Below are positions 51,332 through 60,050 of a DNA stretch of 64,000 nucleotides, one piece after another; position 1 is the stretch's first letter, and the number at the start of each line of letters is the position of its first letter. This stretch comes from Chitinophaga sp. (GTDB lineage Bacteria > Bacteroidota > Bacteroidia > Chitinophagales > Chitinophagaceae), in the NCBI RefSeq assembly GCF_017745275.1, contig NZ_JAGHZS010000008.1, forward strand, positions 248,001-312,000. Reading direction: 5' to 3'. Made by a program: the position numbers and the translations under genes. The notes under the pieces were generated by a model. That model saw nothing but the letters and a program-made list of their open reading frames with translations, made no database searches and was not told the origin of the DNA.

Positions 51332-51461
51332 AAAGCAGAAAGCTTAAAGCAGAAAGCAAAAAGCTATTAAAGCGAATGATAAGAGTGTATAGGTAATTTA
51401 ATACCCGCTCTTATCATTCGCTTTAATAGCTTTTTGCTTTCTGCTTTAAGCTTTCTGCTTT
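51332..51461. repeat. Heptad-armed long hairpin, AGAAAGC type (copy C)
   Basis: Left arm 51332-51385 and right arm 51408-51461 are perfect reverse complements over 54 nt, with a 22-nt loop. Words are AAAGC, AGAAAGC, TTAAAGC, AGAAAGC, AAAAAGC; the inner arm reads TATTAAAGCGAATGATAAGAG. The right arm runs into the stop codon of the membrane-fusion gene (51460-51462). Genes on both sides are on the minus strand, so the hairpin lies between the export operon and gpsA. Confidence 0.92.
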
Positions 51462-52839
51462 ATTTCGCTTGTCCTTCGAACAGGTCTGCTTTAGGGACTA
51501 CTTTTACTTTTTTACCATTATCCAACAGGCGGGATATCGCTGTATATGGTGCGCTCACTACCTGGTCACCAGCATTCAGACCGGAAGTAACCTGGATCCA
51601 GGCATCATCCTGTACGCCTGTTTTTACGGGCACCATTTTAACGGTACCATCTTTCTGCAATACAAATACTACTTCATTCAGTGTAGGTTTTGTACTGGCA
51701 GAGGAACCGGGGGTAGTATCGTCCTGTACAGGCTTCTTCTTATCTCCATGTTTGGTGGAATCTGCATCACGGGTAGTGACTGCATTAATAGGAATAGACA
51801 GGATGTTATTAACGTAGCGTGTTTGAATATCAACGCTGGCGCTCATACCCGGGCGGAACGGAAATGTTCTTTTGCCGGATTTGCCGATCAGGTCTTCATA
51901 ACTGGATGGCAATATGCGGATATGCACAATATAGCTGGTTACCTGTTCAGCGGAGGAAGCAGTAACTGCTGTAGCAGTAGCCGCACCTTTGCTGGAGCTG
52001 GCAATCTGTGTTACGGTACCTTTGAACTGACGGTTATTGTAAGCGTCAATTTCAATAATAGCGGTATCGCCATATTTAACTTTTGGAATATCGTTTTCGC
52101 CCACATCTACCTGTACTTCCATGGTATTCATATCGGCGATGCGCAGCATTTCCGTACCGGTCATTTGTGCAGTACCTACCACGCGCTCCCCTTTCTTTAC
52201 AGACAGGAGAGAAATGATGCCCCCCATAGGTGCGGAGATGGTAGTACGCCCCAGGTTTTTATTGGCTTCGTTCAGATTGGCCTGTGCACTTTGTACGGCG
52301 AATTTATTACCGTTGATTTGTTGCACAGCGGCGTTATAATCTGCCAGTGAGGCGAGATAAGTTGCTTCTGCAGTTTCGAATTCTGATTTGGAGATCACTT
52401 TCTGGGCAAGGAGTTCCTTGTTCCTGTTATAGGCAGCTTTGTTCTGTTCAAGGCGGGCCTTGAAAGAGTTGAGCGCGGCGGCGGAATTGGCTAACTGAGC
52501 CTGGCTCTGACTTACAGAGGCGGCAGCTTTGTCTACCATGGATCCATAAATATCAGCGTATATGCGTGCCAGTATCTGGCCTTTTTTCACGGAGTCACCT
52601 TCCTGTACCAACAGGTCGGTAATTTCACCGGATACGTCCGAACTTACTTTTACTTCTATTTCGGGATAAATTTTCCCGCTGGCAGTCACTACTTCTATGA
52701 TATTCCTGTTGGCAGCCTTATCTATAGCAACTTTAATCCCTTCTTCCTTACCGATGACTCCAGACGCTTTCAGTACGAGGAGCAAAATAACGAGTGAACA
52801 AAGTATGCCTATGAGCCAATAAAGTGTCTTTTTCTTCAT
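51460..52839 (-). CDS. HlyD/MacA-family periplasmic adaptor of an efflux system
   Basis: A 459-residue membrane-fusion protein. One N-terminal helix (about 7-27) anchors it in the inner membrane. VTASGKIYPEIEVKVSSDVSGEI and VQEGDSVKKGQILARI form the lipoyl half, about residues 95-200 a Gln/Ala/Asn-rich coiled-coil hairpin, and TTISAPMGGIISLLSVKKGERV the second lipoyl half. Beta-barrel and membrane-proximal domains follow. It bridges the ATPase/permease to the TolC-type channel encoded 25 nt upstream. The stop codon lies in the hairpin's right arm. Confidence 0.92.
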   Translation of the reverse strand: MKKKTLYWLIGILCSLVILLLVLKASGVIGKEEGIKVAIDKAANRNIIEVVTASGKIYPEIEVKVSSDVSGEITDLLVQEGDSVKKGQILARIYADIYGSMVDKAAASVSQSQAQLANSAAALNSFKARLEQNKAAYNRNKELLAQKVISKSEFETAEATYLASLADYNAAVQQINGNKFAVQSAQANLNEANKNLGRTTISAPMGGIISLLSVKKGERVVGTAQMTGTEMLRIADMNTMEVQVDVGENDIPKVKYGDTAIIEIDAYNNRQFKGTVTQIASSSKGAATATAVTASSAEQVTSYIVHIRILPSSYEDLIGKSGKRTFPFRPGMSASVDIQTRYVNNILSIPINAVTTRDADSTKHGDKKKPVQDDTTPGSSASTKPTLNEVVFVLQKDGTVKMVPVKTGVQDDAWIQVTSGLNAGDQVVSAPYTAISRLLDNGKKVKVVPKADLFEGQAK

Positions 52840-52864
52840 AAAGCAATTTAGTTTCCGGGCATCA

Positions 52865-54214
52865 CTACAGCGATATTTTCTGATCCCTGTAGAATTCCAG
52901 TAATTTCATTTTAAATATGTAATCGTATTGTGCAGTGACTTTATCCACCTGGGCTCTGAACAATTTACTTTGCGTGGTGATATAGTCAATGGTATTCATT
53001 AATCCAAGGTTAAAGCGTTTGGTGGCAAAATCATACGCTTTTTGTGCGGCCATTACTCCGGTGGAGGAAGCATTATACTTTTGTAGTGCTGCAACGGCAT
53101 TGGCATGTGCGGTATAAATATCCTGTTTCAATTTCTGGTTGTCCAGATCCCGGGTGAGCTCCTGGCTATAGATATTTATTTTCGCTTTGGCTATGTTGGT
53201 CCTTGTTTGCCAGCCATTGAAAATAGGCACATTCAAGGTTAACCCAATTGATTTCTTGTAAGTATTATTGATCTGATCATGAAAGGACAATAGTTTACCC
53301 TGCTGATCATAATAATTATTAGCGTAATATGTATTAACGTTGCCTCCCAGGCTCAAACTCGGATACAACAGTGCTTTGGCTGCCTGCCAGGATTTGGTAG
53401 CACTACGAATCTTCAATTCATCCGATTTTACCAACGGATAATTAGTTAAAGCAGCACTATATACCATTTCTGGTGACATTTCCTGTAAAGGAGACAATGG
53501 CAGGCTATTGATATTTTCCGGTACCTCTGGTGTAAACGGAATTTCGAATCCAAGGTTGAGGTACGCTTTAATCTGAAGTATGGAAAGGATCACATTATTC
53601 TGAGCGGTTACCAGGTTAGTGCTATCCTGCGCCAGTTGGGCTTCCAGGTCGGCCTGATTACTTTCCGGCACAGAACCGGCAATCACCAGTTTTTTAGTAT
53701 TTTCTAAATTAGAATGGGTGAGCCGTACATTTTCTTCGTTTACCCGAACGGTTTGGATATTCAATAATGTTTGCAGAAAAGCAGTAGCTACGTTGAAGGC
53801 AAGATCATTTCTTGCTTTTTCCAACAGGAAGCTATTGGCCTGGGCATCATACTTATTGGCAGCAATGGTTCTTTGCTGATTAAACCAGCTAAAGAGATTG
53901 GCCTGCATGTTAATAGCACCACTGGAGCTAAAAACAGACTGATTAACATACTGGTTATCTCCCAATGAGGGGGCCCTACCATCAGAATATCCCGCATTGG
54001 CATTTCCACTGAAGCTGGGAATCATTTGCAGCCTGCTTTGCTGTAATGTAAGATCGGCAAGGCGTTTCTGCACCACTTGTTGTTTAACGGTCAGGCTATT
54101 CTGCAAGGCGTAGTCCACGCAACGCTGCAAACTCCATGTATCCTGGGCTACAGCAGATGCGATGTTAGCAAACAATAAAATCAGGAGTATTCCTGTTATT
54201 CGGGATATTCTCAT
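52865..54214 (-). CDS. TolC-family outer-membrane efflux channel
   Basis: A 449-residue exported protein; I start at the Met before RISRITGILLILLFA, which opens a clear signal peptide ending SAVAQ. A longer frame to 54322 adds 36 residues lacking signal character. Two OEP repeats are evident: WSLQRCVDYALQNSLTVKQQ and later KSWQAAKALLYPSLSLGGNVN with GLTLNVPIFNGWQTRTNIAKAK. QKAYDFATKRFNLGLMNTIDYI is the signature of the second repeat. It forms the exit duct of the export locus. A TATTTTTG motif lies just upstream but too close to be a sure promoter. Confidence 0.92.
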   Translation of the reverse strand: MRISRITGILLILLFANIASAVAQDTWSLQRCVDYALQNSLTVKQQVVQKRLADLTLQQSRLQMIPSFSGNANAGYSDGRAPSLGDNQYVNQSVFSSSGAINMQANLFSWFNQQRTIAANKYDAQANSFLLEKARNDLAFNVATAFLQTLLNIQTVRVNEENVRLTHSNLENTKKLVIAGSVPESNQADLEAQLAQDSTNLVTAQNNVILSILQIKAYLNLGFEIPFTPEVPENINSLPLSPLQEMSPEMVYSAALTNYPLVKSDELKIRSATKSWQAAKALLYPSLSLGGNVNTYYANNYYDQQGKLLSFHDQINNTYKKSIGLTLNVPIFNGWQTRTNIAKAKINIYSQELTRDLDNQKLKQDIYTAHANAVAALQKYNASSTGVMAAQKAYDFATKRFNLGLMNTIDYITTQSKLFRAQVDKVTAQYDYIFKMKLLEFYRDQKISL

Positions 54215-54358
54215 AACATACCAAAAATATAATAATTGTGATGATTGTTTTCCACCTTTCTTGATAGAAGGCAAAAATTTAACAGGTATGGCAGTATACC
54301 TCATCAATTGAGTGTACAACATAATCTTTTTTTTACAAATTCTAAAAGTGAGCTGCCT

Positions 54359-55024
54359 TTATGGTTGTATCTGACCATCGCGGATCTGGATAACACGGTT
54401 ACCATAGGTGGCATTCACATCTGAGTGAGTTACCTGGATAATGGTGATCTTATCCTGCTCGTTTAGGTGTTTGAATAGCTGCATGATAACTTTAGCCTGA
54501 TCAGAATGCAGGTTACCGGTAGGCTCGTCGGCCAGGATAACGCGTGGTTCCGCCACTATAGCACGGGCAATACCAACCAGCTGTTGCTGCCCCCCGGATA
54601 ACTGATTCGGGAAGAGGTCTTTTTTAGCCACCATATTAAAGCGGTCCAATACATCCGCTACCCGGCTTTTTCTTTCCGAAGAAGGTATATTCTTATACAA
54701 TAAAGGGGTTTCAATATTTTCATACACCGTTAATTCGTCAATCAGGTGATAGGCCTGAAACACAAACCCGATAGAACCCCGGTGTAACTGGGTACGTTTC
54801 TTTTCATTCATTTTATCTACCCGTTCTCCTTCAAAGAGGTACTGTCCCTCGGAAGGTTCTTCCAGCAACCCCATAATGTGCAGTAATGTAGATTTTCCAG
54901 AACCGGAAGGCCCCATGATGGATACGAATTCTCCTTCATTAATGGTGAGGTCAATATCTTTCAGGATATAGTTTTTTCCGAATCCAACGGGGAAGTGCCT
55001 GGAAATTTTCTGCAATTGTATCAT
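54359..55024 (-). CDS. ABC transporter ATPase, MacB/LolD type
   Basis: A 221-residue ATPase. Walker A GPSGSGKSTLLHIM, Q-loop FVFQAYHL, signature LSGGQQQLVGIARAI (Leu where Arg is usual after QQQ), Walker B VILADEPTGNL and switch VTHSD are all present. This type energises FtsX-like permeases that work by mechanotransmission rather than classic transport. It is the only ATPase in view for at least four permeases encoded upstream on the same strand. Confidence 0.94.
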   Translation of the reverse strand: MIQLQKISRHFPVGFGKNYILKDIDLTINEGEFVSIMGPSGSGKSTLLHIMGLLEEPSEGQYLFEGERVDKMNEKKRTQLHRGSIGFVFQAYHLIDELTVYENIETPLLYKNIPSSERKSRVADVLDRFNMVAKKDLFPNQLSGGQQQLVGIARAIVAEPRVILADEPTGNLHSDQAKVIMQLFKHLNEQDKITIIQVTHSDVNATYGNRVIQIRDGQIQP

Positions 55025-55133
55025 GATCAGTTAATTTGTTTTTTGATAATTATGCTATTACTGCAAAACGGCATAGCAATATAATTAAAACTAACGGCCT
55101 GCGATTAGGCACAACCGTTAATGCGTTACCTCA

Positions 55134-57542
55134 TTACTCGGACCGGAGGCTATTGACCGGGTTCGCCAAAGCCGCTTTCACGGATTGCAAACTTACTGTT
55201 GCAAAAGCAATGACTACTGCCAAAAGCCCCGTTATTACAAATACCCACCAGTGGATGGCTATGTGAAATTCAAAATTTTGCAGCCACCGGCGCATAAAAT
55301 ACCAGGCCGCCGGGGTGGCTATTACAATGGCTGCCAGTACCAGGCGAAGAAAGTCTTTGGACAACAGCAGTACCAGGCCGCCAGTGGAGGCGCCCAACAC
55401 CTTGCGGATACCCACCTCTTTCTCCCGGTATGCTGTTACTAATACTGCAATGGCAAATAAGCCCATGGCAGAAATGATTACAGCAAGGATAGCGCCTGTA
55501 AAAAATATTTTTGAAAAGCGCTTTTCCTGTACATATAACCGCTGGGTATTTTCATCCAGGAAGGAAGCTTCATTTTCGGCCAATGGATTCAATCCTTTCC
55601 ATACTGTTGAAATGCGTTGCAGGGTGGCAATGGGGTTCCTTGTTTCTACTTTTACAAAAATATAGTATAAGGCAGATGGCTCTTTCATGGTCATTACCAA
55701 TGGTTCAATTTTTTTCCGAAGCGACTCATAATGGTAATCTTTCACTACGCCGATAACGTGTACGGGTCCATCATCGCCCATTGAAAATGTGGTACCCACG
55801 GGGTCGGCTACACCCAGCTGTTTAGCCATGCTTTCGTTGATCACTACGGCAGTGCTATCTGTACCATAGTTCCGGGAGAAGTCGCGGCCGGACACCAGCT
55901 TCAGATCCAGGGTGGAAGCATAATCGTAATCTACTACCAGGCATTGGGTGGTGATATGTCCATCCTTATAGCTAAATCCACGTGTCCAGTTACCCGATGA
56001 ACCATCTTTCCCCAATCCAAGGTTGAGCATACTCCCTGTTACATTCTTTACTTCCGGGAACTCAGCCAGCCGGTTGCGCATGGCTGCAATCGCCGTTGAC
56101 GGGGCATTATCCAATGGTATGCTGATCACCTGCGTGGCATTGTAGCCAAGTGGCGCCATTTGAATAAAACGAAGTTGTTGCCATATAATAAAGGTGCAGC
56201 TAATCAATACCACAGCTACTATAAATTGTACGATAATCAGGCTATTGCGTACACCGCTGCTTTTACTCAATTTCAACTTCCCTTTTAATACCTGCACAAT
56301 ATTCAGCCGGGCTACTTTCCAGGCTGGATAACCACCCGCCAGCAGGGTAATCACAAAAAATACGGACACTCCCACTGCTATCACTTTTACATTACGCAGT
56401 ATACTCAATCCCACATTATGCCCAAATGCCTGGTTGTAATAAGGCAGGAGCAATACCATCCCGAAAGCGGCGAGGAAAAGTGCACAGCAGCATAAGAGAA
56501 AAGCTTCTGCCCAAAACTGTATTAATAACTGGCGGTCCTGCGCTCCCAGTGATTTTCTCAGTCCTATTTCACCACTACGACCAAAAGACCGGGCAATAGA
56601 AAGATTGATAAAATTAATGCAGGCAATGCTGGTAATCAGTGCAGCCAAAATGAGCATCAACCAGGGATAAAATTTATTCAGCCCGCTGTTATACTGGCCT
56701 TCCGGATCGAGATGAAAATCTTTCAGCGGTAAGGTCTTCAGCCAGAACAGGTCTTTCCCTTTGCCTGCGGGGCCCGCTACTTTTTCGAGGTCCTCAATTT
56801 TTCCTTTATAATATTTCTTTAACAGCAGCGCCGCATTTTTTTCAAATACAACCCGGCTAACGCCGGCCTCCAATTGTATAAACAATGGAAAGTTAGACGC
56901 ATTCCATTCGTTTTTTGTGCTGGCATATTCCGGCATATTTTCCAAACGAATCAACAGTTGAAATGCCAGGGTGGAGTTATCCGGAATATCAGCAGCCACC
57001 CCACTTACCACAAACGGCTGCCATTTGCCACCCAGGTTCACTTCTATCGTTTTGCCCACTGGCTCCTCATCTTTAAACAGGCTGATAGCAGATGCATGAG
57101 TTAGCACCACCTGGTTCAGTTGTTGTAAGGCCAGCTGTTTATTTCCTTTCAACAGCGGAAACGTAAACATTTGCAGGAAGTCTTTATCTACCATCTGGGT
57201 GCCCAGGTAGTAGTGATTGGTTCCATATCTTACCGGTAAATGATCATCTGCAATGAAGGTAGTATACTTAACACCGGGTATTTCTTTCTTTATTGCATCT
57301 GCCAGCGGTAGCGCCATGCTGGAACCTGTTTTGATGCGGGTTCCCTCGTTCTCCTTACCCAGCAACTGGTAGATATCTTTTCCATTTTCATGGAAATTAT
57401 CATACGTCCATTCACGGTAAGCGGTAAGCGATAACAGTAACGCCGCACACAAAGCAGTGCTCATGCCCACAATATTCACTACCGCAAACACTTTCTGCTT
57501 CCGCAAATTTCTCCAGGCAATTTTTAAGTAACTTCTAAACAT
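55134..57542 (-). CDS. FtsX/MacB-type ABC permease 1
   Basis: An 802-residue membrane protein made of two MacB halves; I start at the Met of MFRSYLKIAWRNLRKQK, since the frame to 57608 adds 22 residues before the usual start. The N-terminal helix and the periplasmic MacB_PCD domain (to about residue 275) are followed by three FtsX helices with RSFGRSGEIGLRKSLGAQ. A second PCD spans about 440-660, and the final three helices carry YREKEVGIRKVLGAS. It ends ALANPVNSLRSE. It is closest to permeases 3 and 4. The gap to the ATPase is 109 nt. Confidence 0.92.
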   Translation of the reverse strand: MFRSYLKIAWRNLRKQKVFAVVNIVGMSTALCAALLLSLTAYREWTYDNFHENGKDIYQLLGKENEGTRIKTGSSMALPLADAIKKEIPGVKYTTFIADDHLPVRYGTNHYYLGTQMVDKDFLQMFTFPLLKGNKQLALQQLNQVVLTHASAISLFKDEEPVGKTIEVNLGGKWQPFVVSGVAADIPDNSTLAFQLLIRLENMPEYASTKNEWNASNFPLFIQLEAGVSRVVFEKNAALLLKKYYKGKIEDLEKVAGPAGKGKDLFWLKTLPLKDFHLDPEGQYNSGLNKFYPWLMLILAALITSIACINFINLSIARSFGRSGEIGLRKSLGAQDRQLLIQFWAEAFLLCCCALFLAAFGMVLLLPYYNQAFGHNVGLSILRNVKVIAVGVSVFFVITLLAGGYPAWKVARLNIVQVLKGKLKLSKSSGVRNSLIIVQFIVAVVLISCTFIIWQQLRFIQMAPLGYNATQVISIPLDNAPSTAIAAMRNRLAEFPEVKNVTGSMLNLGLGKDGSSGNWTRGFSYKDGHITTQCLVVDYDYASTLDLKLVSGRDFSRNYGTDSTAVVINESMAKQLGVADPVGTTFSMGDDGPVHVIGVVKDYHYESLRKKIEPLVMTMKEPSALYYIFVKVETRNPIATLQRISTVWKGLNPLAENEASFLDENTQRLYVQEKRFSKIFFTGAILAVIISAMGLFAIAVLVTAYREKEVGIRKVLGASTGGLVLLLSKDFLRLVLAAIVIATPAAWYFMRRWLQNFEFHIAIHWWVFVITGLLAVVIAFATVSLQSVKAALANPVNSLRSE

Positions 57543-57647
57543 AGCGATATAAATTAAAAGCGAAAAAGAAGCAGGGCGTGTAGACACACACTCTGATTTG
57601 CTGTTCACTTGTTATTCATTTTTTAATATCGTGATATAATGTCATCG

Positions 57648-60038
57648 TTAATCGTTTCTCAGGTTGTCAACAGGATTCACTTCAATAGCTCTCCATGTTT
57701 GTGAGAGAATAGTTATCATGGCTAACGACAACAAAAACAACACACTACCCAGCATTGGAATAACACCAATACCAACCCTGTAGGCAAAAATCTGCAGGAA
57801 GAGCATACTTCCCAGGTAACCCAATGGCAGCGCGATACAGCTTGCAATGATGATCAGGCGTATGTAGTTTTTAGATAGCAGGTACAACAACCCTGCTGAT
57901 CCTGCGCCCAGCACTTTGCGAATGCTGATTTCCTTTCTGCGGGTAAAGGAAGTATAGGCTACAATGCCCAGCAGTCCCAGGGCCGCAATCATGGTAGAGA
58001 TAAATACCAGGAATCCAAGCATGGAAATAACCTCTCCACCGCTGCGACTTAGCAATTGTTCATCCATCCATTCAGAAGAAAATATTTCACCCGGATGCAA
58101 TTCCATCCAGACCTTCTTTACTGCCGCAATTTGCTGGTCTTTATCGCCATGGGTCATAGCCAGTTGCAGTTGCCTGAACTCGCCGGTTTTATACCGGATT
58201 GCCATGGGACGAATGTTTACTTCAATAGGCTGATAGTTGAAATCCTGCACTACACCTACGATATTCAACGCGGAGGAATCGGATGCGAGCCACAGTGTTT
58301 TACCTATCGCGTCGGCGGGTGTTTTAATACCCATTACATCCAGGGCCCTTTCATTCACGATTACATACTGCTCTCTTTCTTTAGAAGCTGCCACAGGAAA
58401 GCTGCTACCTGCCAATAGTTTGAGATGCATGACCTTAATAAAATCTGCATCTCCCGCATAATATCCAAATTCCATCGGATCCTTTCCTTCACCGGGCTTG
58501 ATCATACAAAAGCTGGCATCGCGCGGCATGCCCAGGGTACCAGAGCTGGCTGTTACTGCTGATACGCCGTTCAATGACATCATTCGTTCTTTCATCAACC
58601 GAAAATCCACGTCTGCCAGCGGTACATTGAGTATATCCTTACGGTAGAAGCCCATGTCTTTCACCGCCTTGTAGCTAAATTGCCGGTATACAGTGACGAG
58701 GAAAATAATGGCGGTCAGCGAAAGCGCAAACTGAATCACGATCAGCGTTTTCCTCAAGCCCATTCCACCAAATAGCTTTATATCGATCAGGTTTTTTAAC
58801 ACTTTTGCAGGTTGGAAAGAAGATAATGCCCAGGCAGGGATAGCGCCTGCTACTATACCAGTAACCACGCTAAACAGCAGGAACATGGCCAGTATTTTTG
58901 GTTCAAACAGGTTGACATCCGGTATCGGCAAGGCATTGAAATGTGTTGACCTGGCCACCAGTAACAACATCATTGCCATGATCAACGACAGTATGCACAT
59001 AAATACTGATTCCGTAATAAACTGCATAAATACCTGCCAACGTTGCGCCCCGTTGACTTTACGTACACCTACTTCTTTGGCGCGTTGCATGGAGCGGACA
59101 ATAGATAAATTAGTATAGTTAAAGCAGGCACAAATCAATAAGCCCAGGGCTACGCCTACTTCCACGAAGATCTTTGTCCACGGCGGTGTGCCGGAAATAT
59201 CATTATACAATTGCTGCGATGGGGTGATCTTACTCAGGGCTTGCGGCTCAAAACTAATGTGGCCTTTTCCCTGCCTGGGCATGTCATCATAGCGATGCGC
59301 AATATCATTCAGCGCCGCCGCAAATGCCGCTTTACCTTCACCCGGACGCAAGACCACATAAGTGTAGGAATCCTGATTCAGGTCCCAATTCTGGCTTCTG
59401 GGCGGCAAAGCGCCACTTTGCTCCAACGCTGGTACAGACGATATGGAGCCAAATGCTTCATAGCTGATATGCGTTTCAGATGGCGCAGGCGCTAGCACAC
59501 CGGTTACCACAAAGCTACCCAGCCGGTCAAATGCTATTACTTTGCCCATGGGATCCACGGTACCAAAAAATCGTATAGCCGTTTCATCAGTTAACACAAT
59601 ACTATTGGGTGCCGTTAACGCTGTTTTCGGATCTCCTGCTGCCAGTTTAAATCCAAACACATCGAAGAAAGAAGGCGTGGTAAAGGCGCCACTTACATTT
59701 ATTTTCTTCTTATTAATTTTTCCTTCACCCGACAAAGCACCGTAAAACGTAACCTCCTCCTTAATAGCCGCATAATTGCTTTTCAGCATTTCTCCCAGTG
59801 GAACAGGTGTACTGGCCAGATGGTATTTCCTTCCATCGGGTGTTTGTACTTTCAATGTAGCTCTCCAGGTATGTGCAATATCCGGATGAAAATTATCATA
59901 AGTAAAACTGGTACGGGTAGAAATTAATACTATCAGGCACACTGCCATACTTACTGCCAGACCGGCAATATTGATAAAGGTAAATAACCTTTGCCGGCGC
60001 AGATTTCTGACAGTGATAATGATATAACGTTTAAACAT
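57648..60038 (-). CDS. FtsX/MacB-type ABC permease 2 (divergent member)
   Basis: A 796-residue permease of the same two-half design: FKRYIIITVRNLRRQRLFTFINIAGL at the start, RSMQRAKEVGVRKVNGAQ after the first FtsX helix, and TRRKEISIRKVLGAGSAG near the end. Its C-terminus, AIEVNPVDNLRND, and much of the periplasmic sequence differ from permeases 1, 3 and 4, so it is the outlier. The order perm3, perm2 (12-nt gap) and perm1 (105-nt gap) indicates one transcript. Confidence 0.92.
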   Translation of the reverse strand: MFKRYIIITVRNLRRQRLFTFINIAGLAVSMAVCLIVLISTRTSFTYDNFHPDIAHTWRATLKVQTPDGRKYHLASTPVPLGEMLKSNYAAIKEEVTFYGALSGEGKINKKKINVSGAFTTPSFFDVFGFKLAAGDPKTALTAPNSIVLTDETAIRFFGTVDPMGKVIAFDRLGSFVVTGVLAPAPSETHISYEAFGSISSVPALEQSGALPPRSQNWDLNQDSYTYVVLRPGEGKAAFAAALNDIAHRYDDMPRQGKGHISFEPQALSKITPSQQLYNDISGTPPWTKIFVEVGVALGLLICACFNYTNLSIVRSMQRAKEVGVRKVNGAQRWQVFMQFITESVFMCILSLIMAMMLLLVARSTHFNALPIPDVNLFEPKILAMFLLFSVVTGIVAGAIPAWALSSFQPAKVLKNLIDIKLFGGMGLRKTLIVIQFALSLTAIIFLVTVYRQFSYKAVKDMGFYRKDILNVPLADVDFRLMKERMMSLNGVSAVTASSGTLGMPRDASFCMIKPGEGKDPMEFGYYAGDADFIKVMHLKLLAGSSFPVAASKEREQYVIVNERALDVMGIKTPADAIGKTLWLASDSSALNIVGVVQDFNYQPIEVNIRPMAIRYKTGEFRQLQLAMTHGDKDQQIAAVKKVWMELHPGEIFSSEWMDEQLLSRSGGEVISMLGFLVFISTMIAALGLLGIVAYTSFTRRKEISIRKVLGAGSAGLLYLLSKNYIRLIIIASCIALPLGYLGSMLFLQIFAYRVGIGVIPMLGSVLFLLSLAMITILSQTWRAIEVNPVDNLRND

Positions 60039-60050
60039 ATACGCAGTATT

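Noticed and set aside
5960..51461. CRISPR or IS terminal repeats as explanation for the hairpins
   Set aside because: No regularly spaced direct repeats with unique spacers, no transposase between or beside the arms, and no target-site duplications.
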